Below, piece after piece: positions 17,091 to 25,160 of a DNA stretch of 38,581 bases. The notes below the pieces were generated by a model that saw only the letters and a program-made list of their open reading frames with translations, had not been told where the DNA came from and made no database searches. Numbering within the stretch: the stretch's first letter is position 1; every line of letters starts with the position of its first letter. The stretch is from Firmicutes bacterium UBA2530 (lineage in GTDB: Bacteria; Bacillota; Clostridia; Tissierellales; Sedimentibacteraceae), in contig DDNC01000008.1 in assembly GCA_002340985.1 (NCBI GenBank), positions 47,870 through 86,450 of the forward strand. The letters run 5' to 3'. The position numbers and the translations under genes are program-made.

Positions 17091-18437
17091 TTATTTCAAA
17101 TATTCGACTACTTCATCCACATTTCCGGCGCCCATAGTAATTACGGTGTCATCCCCTGCGGCAAGTGTCCTGATTATATCCGCTGCAGCCTTGAAGGATT
17201 CGGCATAGCGGCCTTCAACACCATGGCGGTTTTTCATTATATTAATAATGTCCCTGGAGCTGACTTCGCCCATATCCTTTTCTCTTGCGGCATATATATC
17301 AAGCAGGATCACTTCGTCCGAGTGAGTCAATGCTTCGGCAAATTCATTGAGTAGCTTTTTGGTGCGTGTGTACGTATGAGGCTGGAAAACCGTAATAACT
17401 TTGCCTTCCGTATAAGATTTTGCAGTTTTCAAGGTAGCTTTCATCTCAGAAGGATGATGTGCATAATCATCAATTATGGAAGCTCCGTTGACAGTGCCTT
17501 TGTATTCATATCTTCTGTGAGTGCCTTTGAAATCATGCAGACCGTTTTTAACCGTGCTGGCATTAACACCAAGAGCTAAACATGCTGCCGCTGCTGCCAG
17601 GGAATTTGATATGTTATGTTCTCCAAACACTCTCAGGTTAATATCTACAACCTTTTGACCTTTGTGCATAAGAGTATATGAAGGAGCGGGAAACAGGCTG
17701 ATATTTTCCGGATAATAATCAGCTCCACTGTCAGAACCAAAGGTTATAACGCTGCATTTTAAATTTTTAAACAACTCCTCATGTTTTACATTAACTATCA
17801 GATGTCCGTCTGCAGGAATCTTTTCCGCATATTCTAAGAATGCGCTTTCAATATCACTTAAATCTTTGTAGTAATCGAGGTGGTCCTCTTCAATATTGAG
17901 TATGACCTCCATTGTTGGATTAAATTTAAGAAAATTTCTTTTATATTCGCATGCTTCCGTAAGTAGCAGATCATTGGAGCCTAAAAGCATATTACCTCCC
18001 AATGAATCCATTTCGCCGCCTAAAAATATAGTAGGCTGCATGTCTGTTTCTATTAAAATTGAGGAAAGCATACCGGTTGTGGTAGTCTTGCCGTGGGTGC
18101 CTGAAACACAAATTGCATGACTGTAATTTTTCATTAAAAGGCCAAGAAATTCCGCTCTGTCCATTATGTTCAAATTCAGCTCCTGCGCCTTCAGAAGCTC
18201 GGGATTGTCATTTGATATTGCAGATGTATACACCACCAGGTCAATATCATCGGTTATATTTTTACTTTCATGATTTATATGTACTTCAGCACCTAATTTC
18301 TTCAGCTTATCCACTATGTGAGAGCTGCTCCTGTCAGAACCCGAAACCCTCACACCCTCATCAAGCATCACCTCTGCCAGCGCGCTCATGCTTATTCCGC
18401 CTATACCGATAAAATATATATGATTATATTTTTGCAT
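17091..18437 (-). CDS. murC: MurC, UDP-MurNAc:L-alanine ligase
   Basis: MurC adds L-alanine to UDP-MurNAc, the first peptide-stem residue. It has 448 residues, the N-terminal Rossmann motif FIGIGGISMSALAE, P-loop GTHGKTTT at 113-120, NIEEDHLDYY, the FKGTHRRYEY region and DDYAHHPSE. The open frame runs 33 codons further upstream, but the ATG at 18437 has GGAGT seven bases before it and yields the family N-terminus. It is separated from the other mur genes and transcribed alone, convergent with ispA. Confidence 0.95.
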   Translation of the reverse strand: MQKYNHIYFIGIGGISMSALAEVMLDEGVRVSGSDRSSSHIVDKLKKLGAEVHINHESKNITDDIDLVVYTSAISNDNPELLKAQELNLNIMDRAEFLGLLMKNYSHAICVSGTHGKTTTTGMLSSILIETDMQPTIFLGGEMDSLGGNMLLGSNDLLLTEACEYKRNFLKFNPTMEVILNIEEDHLDYYKDLSDIESAFLEYAEKIPADGHLIVNVKHEELFKNLKCSVITFGSDSGADYYPENISLFPAPSYTLMHKGQKVVDINLRVFGEHNISNSLAAAAACLALGVNASTVKNGLHDFKGTHRRYEYKGTVNGASIIDDYAHHPSEMKATLKTAKSYTEGKVITVFQPHTYTRTKKLLNEFAEALTHSDEVILLDIYAAREKDMGEVSSRDIINIMKNRHGVEGRYAESFKAAADIIRTLAAGDDTVITMGAGNVDEVVEYLK

Positions 18438-18488
18438 CTTATACTCCTCAAATATTTCTTTGCTATATTCATATGAATAAATCATGAC

Positions 18489-18517
18489 ATTATAACACAT
18501 AAATGTGAACCATTCAA
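18489..18517 (-). promoter_or_regulatory. murC promoter
   Basis: On the minus strand: TTGAAT (18512-18517), 17-base spacer, TGT-TATAAT (extended -10 at 18489-18494). It lies about 50 bases upstream of the murC start. Confidence 0.7.
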
Positions 18518-18537
18518 TAATTTTGTGGATAGACACC

Positions 18538-18769
18538 TGACCAAAAACATGGAAATACGCCCAAGTGCGTGAGAATAGCTATTAATTAACTATGCGGATA
18601 ATAGAAATATATTATGATGCAAAAATTTAGTGCATATATAAAGTATGGAAGAGATATAAGAGCACTTTAGGGTTCTTAACAGAAGAAACTCCTTAAATAA
18701 TCCTGAACTTATAGAAATTAAAGGAGTTTCGATATTGTGGATAGAACATCATACTTTTTCGATTGTTTT
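18538..18769. other. Intergenic region without a gene
   Basis: No supported ORF. It contains one perfect 10-bp inverted repeat, GAAACTCCTT (18685-18694) with AAGGAGTTTC (18721-18730). This is 40-85 bases beyond the stop of the minus-strand lipoprotein and could end its transcript, although it lacks a strong T run. Confidence 0.5.
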
Positions 18770-19342
18770 TTATTTAATTGAATACCTGTATATCTCGTTT
18801 AAGTTATTATCATATCCATAAATTTTACTTACGACTGAATTCAAGTTATTTTGTATCACTATAAAGCTATTAGAATTTATTTCTGCTTCAACAACATTAT
18901 TATCATTATACAATAACTTGATTGATTTAATACTTTTATCGTTAATTACTCCATACGTGATTGTTCTGCTGCTATTGTCGTTGCCTATGTCCTGAAGCAT
19001 AGTGATATTAAAGGTTATGGGCACCGATGTAATTTCCTGCTGTGCTAAGGATATAAATTCAAAATTGCTCTGACGATTCTGAATTATAGATTGTATCTCA
19101 ATCATTGTTTTTCTATAGGCAATGTTGTAGTACTTAATAAGTACAAATTCCTCATTTTTATTTCCTGTTTTTATCATTAATATTTTGACATCTTGATAAA
19201 TAGTCTTATCTGCACCATCTATAAGTATAACATGATAAATATTTGACTTTTCTTCTTCTGTAAGTGCAGGTATATTTTGCTTACATGATGCAAAGAGAAA
19301 AATCAATATAAGGAAAAACAATAATAATCCCTTTGATTTCAT
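18770..19342 (-). CDS. Small predicted lipoprotein, family not recognised
   Basis: 190 residues with a signal peptide (basic MKSKG, then a hydrophobic run) ending in FASC, Cys20 being the likely lipidated residue. This implies anchoring to the outer face of the membrane. The mature part is rich in Ile, Asn and Ser, with alternating hydrophobic residues suggesting beta-strands; no enzyme motif is visible. The start is ATG 19342, six bases after AGGTGG, rather than the GTG at 19351. It is downstream of a second small lipoprotein on the same strand but separated by about 250 bases of structured DNA. Function unknown. Confidence 0.7.
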   Translation of the reverse strand: MKSKGLLLFFLILIFLFASCKQNIPALTEEEKSNIYHVILIDGADKTIYQDVKILMIKTGNKNEEFVLIKYYNIAYRKTMIEIQSIIQNRQSNFEFISLAQQEITSVPITFNITMLQDIGNDNSSRTITYGVINDKSIKSIKLLYNDNNVVEAEINSNSFIVIQNNLNSVVSKIYGYDNNLNEIYRYSIK

Positions 19343-19488
19343 AATTACCACCTATATTAAGTAAAAGTATTCTGTTCATTTATTATTTTTCATCTATATT
19401 TTCCGGGGTGAGAGCCATTGTCTGAGAGAAGGTTTGAATTTACTCTATTTGTTAAATATGGGCGTACTGAAATTATCAACAGAATTGT

Positions 19489-19578
19489 AAACGCAGACTT
19501 CCTTTCGTTTAGAACTCCTGCGTTATGTTTTGCTTGAAAGGAAGAATACGTAGTATTTTATACAAGAAACAACATAAC
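19489..19578. repeat. Interleaved inverted repeats (possible pseudoknot)
   Basis: Three pairings overlap: AACGCAG (19490-19496) with CTGCGTT (19518-19524); CTTCCTTTC (19498-19506) with GAAAGGAAG (19536-19544); and GTTATGTT (19522-19529) with AACATAAC (19571-19578). The first two are nested a-b-a'-b', the order required for a pseudoknot. The region lies between two minus-strand lipoprotein genes and has no ORF. Confidence 0.5.
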
Positions 19579-19595
19579 AGAATTATAAGTAAAGC

Positions 19596-20204
19596 TTATT
19601 GACTAGGGGTTGTTCCAGCCTTATATTTTTCATACGAAATATCATTCATGATGAAAACGGCAAGTTTTCTATGCATTACACCTTTGCTAAGTGATGACAT
19701 TCGCAATAAGACATGTGTATCTTTAACTTTATATTCCCAAAGCAAACCATTGTTCTCATAATCTATATTTCCATCCGAATATTTAACAAATTCATTGAAA
19801 ATTGACCTTGAGGAGCCATTGATTCCATAAAGTTCTGTTGCTATGTCAATTAACAAAGGTAAATTCTCAACTTGTTGCTCTCGTATTTGGGTAGAGGAGT
19901 AGGTGTTGGGATATATTATTTGAGCTGACAAATATCTTTCATCGTCATTTCCAATTGATTCGAGAATAGCTGTAATTCCAATATCAGACCGACCATATTC
20001 ATCTTCATCAACTTTCATAATGAATGAAGATTGGAATCCTCCAGTTTTTTCCTCAGCAATGCTCCATTCTAAATTTTTATCATTTAGTACATGCTCAACG
20101 ATTTCTCTAGTAATAGGAAAATCATATTTATTCGTTGCCTTAGTACAAGATACATTTGAAACCAGTGCTATAAAAAGCACAATAGCAAGCAAATATTTTT
20201 TCAT
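19596..20204 (-). CDS. Small predicted lipoprotein, paralogue of the adjacent gene remnant
   Basis: 202 residues with a signal peptide ending at a probable lipidation Cys20 (SNVSC-TKA). The mature part starts with YDFPITREIVEHVL and looks soluble and extracytoplasmic. I do not recognise the family. An ATG with GGAG about eleven bases upstream is used as the start. Its first 40 codons are clearly related, at both DNA and protein level, to a decayed copy at 20511-20627. The locus has therefore undergone tandem duplication. Confidence 0.7.
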   Translation of the reverse strand: MKKYLLAIVLFIALVSNVSCTKATNKYDFPITREIVEHVLNDKNLEWSIAEEKTGGFQSSFIMKVDEDEYGRSDIGITAILESIGNDDERYLSAQIIYPNTYSSTQIREQQVENLPLLIDIATELYGINGSSRSIFNEFVKYSDGNIDYENNGLLWEYKVKDTHVLLRMSSLSKGVMHRKLAVFIMNDISYEKYKAGTTPSQ

Positions 20205-20221
20205 TTTTCTACATCTCCTAT

Positions 20222-20259
20222 ATTATAAGGGTAGCACGTAAATTGTGTACCCTTATAAT
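20222..20259. repeat. 12-bp inverted repeat upstream of the lipoprotein gene
   Basis: ATTATAAGGGTA (20222-20233) and TACCCTTATAAT (20248-20259) form a perfect 12-bp stem with a 14-base loop. On the minus strand it ends three bases before the GGAG of the lipoprotein gene. It could therefore be a translation-control hairpin or the terminator of the upstream fragment. Confidence 0.65.
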
Positions 20260-20282
20260 TATTAAATAAATAAATTCTTATG

Positions 20283-20507
20283 TTAACGCCATGTTTTTGG
20301 ATCAATTGTGCAGTGAATATTTGTTCCTTGCCCAATAGTATACCATTGTGTATCCCATAATCCGGTATTATCACAGCCTATCTTCCAAACCGAACGTGAA
20401 TATGTTTTTGAATATTGGCGATTGCAATTGTTGCATTTTTCCACTGAATAATATTTGTATTCTACTAAGGAGTCTGAACCATAGCCGCCTTGCGGACAGC
20501 TAACCAT
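20283..20507 (-). pseudogene. Cys-rich ORF fragment fused behind a broken lipoprotein
   Basis: An open frame of 74 codons (MVSCPQGGYG...) with a CxxC pair (EKCNNCNRQY) and further cysteines, suggesting a small metal-binding or disulphide-bonded module. There is no ribosome-binding site before its ATG. It begins just where homology of the upstream DNA to the neighbouring lipoprotein stops, so it is probably the 3' part of a chimeric or disrupted gene. No family is recognised. It could be a genuine small protein, but nothing in the sequence supports translation initiation here. Confidence 0.45.
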
Positions 20508-20510
20508 TTT

Positions 20511-20627
20511 ACATGCTCAACGGTTTCTCTGTTAATAGGAAACTCGTATGGCTCTGCACCCTTAGTACACGATGTGCTCAAAGCTAATGCTAAAATCAAT
20601 ATGGCAGAAAGAAAATATTTTTTTCAT
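20511..20627 (-). pseudogene. Broken 5' end of a lipoprotein paralogue
   Basis: Starting at ATG 20627 the gene begins MKK, then shifts frame because the run after ATG has seven A residues; the intact neighbour has six at the same place. If one A is removed, the frame reads a lipoprotein signal ending STSC-TKG, followed by YEFPINRETVEHV. This closely matches YDFPITREIVEHV of the gene at 19596-20204. Similarity ends at about 20511, after which unrelated sequence follows. The actual frame hits a stop after 21 codons. Confidence 0.75.
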
Positions 20628-20730
20628 TTCAGACAACCCCCTACGTCTTTCGTTCCTGAAATTATGTTATTTAATTAAATTATGTTATTTAATATGTTAT
20701 TATACAATATTTTCCGGGAACAGACAATAA

Positions 20731-20760
20731 TTGAAATAGCAAAACAGTATGAAGTATAAT
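20731..20760 (+). promoter_or_regulatory. Promoter of the MprF-like gene
   Basis: TTGAAA (20731-20736), 18-base spacer, TATAAT (20755-20760), about 70 bases upstream of the start codon. Confidence 0.65.
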
Positions 20761-20830
20761 TTTGTTGCATATGCTACAGCAATACTCTATAATTCTTTCA
20801 GTACATTTAAAATGTAAATTGGAGAAGTTT

Positions 20831-22531
20831 ATGAAAAGTTATTTTAAAAAGACAATTCAGAATGTTGCCGTATTCTTGCTTGTTCTTATAGCGTTGAAAA
20901 ATCTGCTTGTGGCTCTGCCGTTTAAATTTGCCGAAAGGTATCTTAACTTTTACATGAATATAGTGAATCCATATGCATCGCAGTTTCATCATGTTTTCTC
21001 ATTCTTCATTGGGGCCATCATGCTTATTTTGGCTCATCAATTGTATAAAAGAGTGCGAATGGCGTGGTTTATACAAATAGTTATGCTGAGCATAACCATA
21101 GTGTTTCAGTTTGTACGATATCACGTGTTCACATTGCCTGTTTTATCAATAGAAATATTTGTTCTGGCAGTGCTTGTATGCTATCACAGGGATTTCAGCC
21201 GTAGGGCAGACAGAATAACGGTTAAAAAGGCATTGGCATTGATTGGATTTTCTTTTCTTCTGGTGATTTTTAATGCCAGCGTTGGAATATATATTATTAA
21301 GGAGCACATACGAAATATACACGATATTTATGATGCTTTGGAGTATTCGGTCAAGCTGCTTGTTTTTATGGACACTGACTTCATAACCTTTTCCGGAAAA
21401 ATAGGAATGCTTTATACGGATTCACTTATTCTGATAAACTGGATTTGTATTATTTCATCAGTGCTTTTAATTTTGAAGCCGATTGTTTATAATCCTGTTG
21501 CTACTAAGCATGATAAGGAAGTTGTAAGGCAGATAGTTTTGAAATCAGGTCAAAATCCCATGGCATATCTATCTTTGGAAAATGATAAGAAATATTTTTT
21601 CGGCAAAAGTATAGAGGGTGTTTGCTCGTACCAGGTTGTAAATAACGTGGTTGTAATATGCGGAGATATGATATGCGCCAAACAGGACGGATTTATATTT
21701 TTAAACGAAATACTTGAATTTTGCCACGAAAATGCATATGAAATTTTATTTTTAAATATAACTGAGTACTTTGCCGAGCTTTATAAAATAGCCGGCTTCG
21801 GAGTAATTAAATATGGAGAAGACGCATGTTTCAGGTTGTCTGAATATAATCTTGCAGGGGGAAGTGTTGCCAAGGTTCGTGCGGCCATTAACCACGCAAA
21901 CAAAGCAGGGATAACCGTAAATGAATACAAGCCGCTGAAGGGGAGAGACAGCAATATTGAACAGCAGATCTTGGATATTTCAAAGGAGTGGCTGGAGCAC
22001 AAAAATTCGGATGAGCTTAGTTTTATGATAGGCGGTGTGGGGCTTGACAACCCTTTAGACAGAAGATATTTTTATGCTTCTGATATGGACAGGAAAATTT
22101 TGGGATTTGTGGTATTTCTACCGTATCTTTCAGGCAAGGGATATCTTGCGGATGTCACGAGACGGAGAAATGATGCTCCCCAGGGAGTGTTGGAGAAAAT
22201 AACATATGATGCGTTCATGCTTATGAAGGAAGAAGGTGTGGAATGGGGAAATTTAGGGCTTTCCCCCCTTTACAATATCAATGACGGAGACAGGGCAACC
22301 TTCACAGAAAGGCTTTTTAGCTATGTGTATGAAAATATGAACAACAGCTATGATTTCAAGGCGCTTCATCATGCAAAGGAGAAATACGCACCCACAGAAT
22401 GGCAGCCGAGATATCTGGCATACAGCCCGCGGCCGTTTTCTCCAAACCTGGCATATGCAATAGTGAGAGTTCAGGCAGGCAAAAATATAGCCAAAATGGT
22501 TATATCAGAATTTAAGCGGAGGAAGGAATGA
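20831..22531 (+). CDS. MprF-family aminoacyl-phosphatidylglycerol synthase
   Basis: 566 residues. The N-terminal third (about 1-225) has some six or seven membrane segments. The C-terminal half is the DUF2156/LPG-synthase catalytic domain: NPMAYLSLENDKKYFF, ICGDMIC, FLNEILEFC, LYKIAGFG, the LAGGSVAKVRAAINHANKAGI helix, DRRYFYA, GFVVFLP and the GVEWGNLGLSPL motif. Related enzymes use aminoacyl-tRNA to add lysine, alanine or another residue to phosphatidylglycerol, lowering the negative surface charge and raising resistance to cationic peptides. The membrane part is much shorter than in full MprF, which carries an eight-segment flippase plus others, so flippase activity is doubtful. Start ATG 20831 (GGAG upstream) is preferred over the 23-codon extension. 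Transferred residue unknown. Confidence 0.82.
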   Translation: MKSYFKKTIQNVAVFLLVLIALKNLLVALPFKFAERYLNFYMNIVNPYASQFHHVFSFFIGAIMLILAHQLYKRVRMAWFIQIVMLSITIVFQFVRYHVFTLPVLSIEIFVLAVLVCYHRDFSRRADRITVKKALALIGFSFLLVIFNASVGIYIIKEHIRNIHDIYDALEYSVKLLVFMDTDFITFSGKIGMLYTDSLILINWICIISSVLLILKPIVYNPVATKHDKEVVRQIVLKSGQNPMAYLSLENDKKYFFGKSIEGVCSYQVVNNVVVICGDMICAKQDGFIFLNEILEFCHENAYEILFLNITEYFAELYKIAGFGVIKYGEDACFRLSEYNLAGGSVAKVRAAINHANKAGITVNEYKPLKGRDSNIEQQILDISKEWLEHKNSDELSFMIGGVGLDNPLDRRYFYASDMDRKILGFVVFLPYLSGKGYLADVTRRRNDAPQGVLEKITYDAFMLMKEEGVEWGNLGLSPLYNINDGDRATFTERLFSYVYENMNNSYDFKALHHAKEKYAPTEWQPRYLAYSPRPFSPNLAYAIVRVQAGKNIAKMVISEFKRRKE

Positions 22532-22571
22532 GGGCTGTGATATTTTTAGAATTGAGGGAATCATTAATTTC

Positions 22572-22600
22572 TTGATTTTTCATTTCTTCAAATGTATAAT
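22572..22600 (+). promoter_or_regulatory. tsaE-tsaB-rimI promoter
   Basis: TTGATT (22572-22577), 17-base spacer, TATAAT (22595-22600), about 54 bases before tsaE. Confidence 0.65.
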
Positions 22601-22653
22601 TAGAGCTGTTGATAATAACGGGCTGCAATGGCCATTATGATAAAGGATGTATT

Positions 22654-23124
22654 ATGAAACTAACGGTTAACAATTTAAAGGATACGGAGCAGGTTGGAAA
22701 AATTATAGCGCGCTGCCTTGAAGGGGGAACGGTGCTTTGCCTTGACGGAGATTTGGGAGTTGGCAAGACGGCAATTACTCAGTTCATAGCGCGTGAATTC
22801 GGGGTTGAGGACTATATAACAAGCCCCACATTTACAATTATAAAGGAATATGAAGGCAGACTGCCTTTTTACCACATGGATGTGTACAGGATAGATTCTG
22901 AAGAGGACATGTATGATTTGGGCTATGAGGAATATATTTATTCCGAGGGTGTAACAATCATTGAATGGTCGAATAAAATTGAAGATATACTTCCTGATGA
23001 AAGAATAAATATTGAAATACAGAGGCTTAATGATACAAGCCGAATTATGACTATTGACGGCAGGGGAAGGGTCTTTGAAAAAATAGCGGAGGAGCTTAAA
23101 AATTATGAAAGTACTGGCAATTGA
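22654..23124 (+). CDS. tsaE: TsaE, tRNA t6A biosynthesis ATPase
   Basis: TsaE is the P-loop ATPase that drives the TsaB-TsaD complex making N6-threonylcarbamoyl-adenosine at position 37 of ANN-decoding tRNAs. The 156-residue protein has Walker A GDLGVGKT at 32-39, the SPTFT switch motif, HMDVYRI and EWSNKI. Start ATG 22654 follows AAAGGATG; the frame is open 15 codons further upstream without support. It overlaps tsaB by 20 bases, so the two are translationally coupled. Confidence 0.95.
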   Translation: MKLTVNNLKDTEQVGKIIARCLEGGTVLCLDGDLGVGKTAITQFIAREFGVEDYITSPTFTIIKEYEGRLPFYHMDVYRIDSEEDMYDLGYEEYIYSEGVTIIEWSNKIEDILPDERINIEIQRLNDTSRIMTIDGRGRVFEKIAEELKNYESTGN

Positions 23125-23794
23125 ATCGTCATCTATAACGGCATCCTGTGCTGTATCGGACAATGAAAAGCTTCTCGGAGAATATACGCTGAATCATAAA
23201 AAAACTCATTCGGAAAAGCTCATGCCTCTGATTGAAAGCCTGATGGCAGATCTGAATATCAGTATACAAGATATAGATGCAATTGCGGTTTCCGAAGGAC
23301 CGGGCTCATATACAGGGCTGAGAATAGGTGCCGCCATTGCTAAAAGCATGGCTTATGCAGTCAATATACCCATTGTAAACGTACCTACCATGAAATCCAT
23401 GGCAGGTAATATTCTTGATTTAAATAAATTGATTGTGCCCGTTATGGATGCGGGAGCAGGAAGAGTTTACAGCGGAATTTACAGATGGGAAAATCAGGAA
23501 CTTGTTACTGTTGTGGAGCAATTTCCGTGCAATATTCATGAACTTACCGACGTGCTGAATGAATATAAGGAGCCGGCAATTTTTAACGGTGACGGCTCTG
23601 TTAACTACAGAAGTGTAATAGTTGAGAAATTTAAAGGAAAGATGTATTTCGCACCTGAAAGATTTAATTATTTATCTGCTTCAACTCTTGCCTGCATAGG
23701 CTGGAGCATGGCATTGAAGGGAGAATTGATTAAGGCCTCTGATTTCGCGCCTCAATATTTGAGGTTATCACAGGCTGAGCGCAATAGGAAGTAA
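23105..23794 (+). CDS. tsaB: TsaB, tRNA t6A biosynthesis scaffold
   Basis: TsaB is the catalytically inactive ASKHA-fold partner that dimerises with TsaD in t6A synthesis. The 229-residue length is normal. The N-terminus MKVLAIESSS, the HSE(K)LMP helix and the SEGPGSYTGLRIG motif are diagnostic. A GGAGGAG site inside tsaE serves its ATG. rimI follows after 9 bases. tsaD, often the next-but-one gene, is not in the window. Confidence 0.95.
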   Translation: MKVLAIESSSITASCAVSDNEKLLGEYTLNHKKTHSEKLMPLIESLMADLNISIQDIDAIAVSEGPGSYTGLRIGAAIAKSMAYAVNIPIVNVPTMKSMAGNILDLNKLIVPVMDAGAGRVYSGIYRWENQELVTVVEQFPCNIHELTDVLNEYKEPAIFNGDGSVNYRSVIVEKFKGKMYFAPERFNYLSASTLACIGWSMALKGELIKASDFAPQYLRLSQAERNRK

Positions 23795-23803
23795 GGAGGA
23801 GTT

Positions 23804-24241
23804 ATGACAGTAGTAAGAGGTATGCGTTATGATGACTTAGATCAGATAACGGAAATCGAAAAAGAATGTTTTTCCTTACCGTGGTCTAAGGATTCCTTTG
23901 AGAGGGAATTGCAGAATGACCTTGCATATTATCAATGTGCCGAAGAAAATGGAAAAATAATGGGTTATATGGGAATGTGGCGTGTTCTGGACGAATGCCA
24001 CGTAACCAACGTAGCAGTGCTGCCTGAATACAGAAAGATGGGAATAGGCAGCATGCTCATAGAGAAGATGGTGGAAATATGCAAATGCTCGGAAATACAG
24101 GCAATGACTCTGGAGGTACGGGAGTCAAATGCGCCTGCAATAGGGCTATATGAGAAATACGGCTTTGTATCGGCTGGCAAGAGACCCAGATATTATATGA
24201 AGCCGGTTGAAGATGCAATTATAATGTGGAAGAAAATATAG
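23804..24241 (+). CDS. rimI: RimI-type N-acetyltransferase
   Basis: A 145-residue GNAT acetyltransferase. RimI acetylates protein N-termini, classically ribosomal protein S18. The N-terminal IEKECFSLPWS region, VTNVAVLPEYRKMGIGSMLIEKM (acetyl-CoA-binding motif A with the R/Q-x-x-G-x-G/A loop), and YEKYGFVSAGKRPRYY are typical of the RimI branch. GGAGGAG precedes the ATG. The tsaE-tsaB-rimI order is common in Firmicutes and supports the call. Confidence 0.93.
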   Translation: MTVVRGMRYDDLDQITEIEKECFSLPWSKDSFERELQNDLAYYQCAEENGKIMGYMGMWRVLDECHVTNVAVLPEYRKMGIGSMLIEKMVEICKCSEIQAMTLEVRESNAPAIGLYEKYGFVSAGKRPRYYMKPVEDAIIMWKKI

Positions 24242-24261
24242 CGGCAGAGGATGAAAATAAA

Positions 24262-25122
24262 ATGAAGAGAAGAACCGGAATTAAATGGCACAGAGTTATA
24301 ATGCTTGCAGCTTTACTGCTGCTGCTCCTTTTTGGGGTTATCTATGCAATAGAGGGAAGGTTTGGCAAGGAAAATGGTCCAGATGAAGAGCATGTGGAAA
24401 ATCCACGGGAGGAGCCTAAGGAAGAGCCTAAGGAGGAGCCGGTTACAGAACAGCCCGGAGAAACGCAAAATCCTGCGGAACCGTCAGAGACACAAAATCC
24501 GGGAACACCTTCAAATGAAAATCCTTCAGGACAAGACAGTGTAACAGTTGAGAATCCGGAGGCCATAGACGTGCTGGTAAATCGAAAGCATAGTCTTCCC
24601 GAAACATATGCTCCTGATGATTTGGTAAAATTGACGGATGTTCCGACTGTATTATCGAATCCTGAGGTCAACCAGCTGAGAAAGGCGGCATATGATGCAC
24701 TGAAGGAGCTGTTTGAGGCAGCCAAGGATGAAAAGGAATATACATTGTATGCTCGTTCGGGATACAGGTCATATGGCACACAGGTTTCGTTGTACGGCTC
24801 CTATGTGAACAATCATGGTCAGGCGGCAGCGGACAAATTCAGTGCAAAGCCAGGACAGAGTGAGCACCAGACAGGTCTTTCCATGGATATAACATGTGAA
24901 GCAATGAATTTTCAGCTGGATACCACATTCGGCAAAACCGAGGAGGGAAAGTGGGTGGCAGAAAATGCCCATAGATTCGGTTTTATAGTGAGATATCCAG
25001 AGGGAAAGGAAAGCATTACGGGATATATGTATGAGCCGTGGCATATAAGATACTTGGGAAAAGAGCTGGCCGCTAAGGTATATGAATCCGGTCTTACTTA
25101 TGAAGAACATCTGGAACAATAG
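24262..25122 (+). CDS. VanY-type D-alanyl-D-alanine carboxypeptidase (M15B), membrane-anchored
   Basis: A zinc carboxypeptidase that trims D-Ala from peptidoglycan stems outside the cell. Of 286 residues, the first 30 contain one hydrophobic anchor (about 12-30). Then comes a Glu/Pro/Asn-rich wall-spanning linker with EEPK repeats (about 40-105), followed by the M15B domain: SGYRSY, SEHQTGLSMDI (His and Asp zinc ligands), and EPWHIRY (catalytic Glu, His ligand). Start ATG 24262 has AGAGGATG upstream at a long spacing; a GTG at 24226 inside rimI is possible. It occupies the place where tsaD often stands. There is no vanR/S/H/A context, so it is probably housekeeping cell-wall trimming rather than glycopeptide resistance. 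Confidence 0.9.
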   Translation: MKRRTGIKWHRVIMLAALLLLLLFGVIYAIEGRFGKENGPDEEHVENPREEPKEEPKEEPVTEQPGETQNPAEPSETQNPGTPSNENPSGQDSVTVENPEAIDVLVNRKHSLPETYAPDDLVKLTDVPTVLSNPEVNQLRKAAYDALKELFEAAKDEKEYTLYARSGYRSYGTQVSLYGSYVNNHGQAAADKFSAKPGQSEHQTGLSMDITCEAMNFQLDTTFGKTEEGKWVAENAHRFGFIVRYPEGKESITGYMYEPWHIRYLGKELAAKVYESGLTYEEHLEQ

Positions 25123-25126
25123 AATT

Positions 25127-25160
25127 AACCCTGAAGCTGTGAAACTTCAGGGTTTTAATT
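25127..25160 (+). terminator. Rho-independent terminator after the VanY-like gene
   Basis: AACCCTGAAG (25127-25136) pairs with CTTCAGGGTT (25145-25154), followed by a T-rich run. It lies at the convergence point with the minus-strand permease gene and may serve both. Confidence 0.85.

Noticed and set aside
20490..20678. 62-codon plus-strand frame
   Set aside because: It is the antisense shadow of the decayed lipoprotein, shown by the DNA similarity to the intact paralogue.
24262..25122. Vancomycin resistance locus
   Set aside because: Only a VanY-type carboxypeptidase is present, without vanH, vanA/B-type ligase, vanX or vanRS genes nearby.
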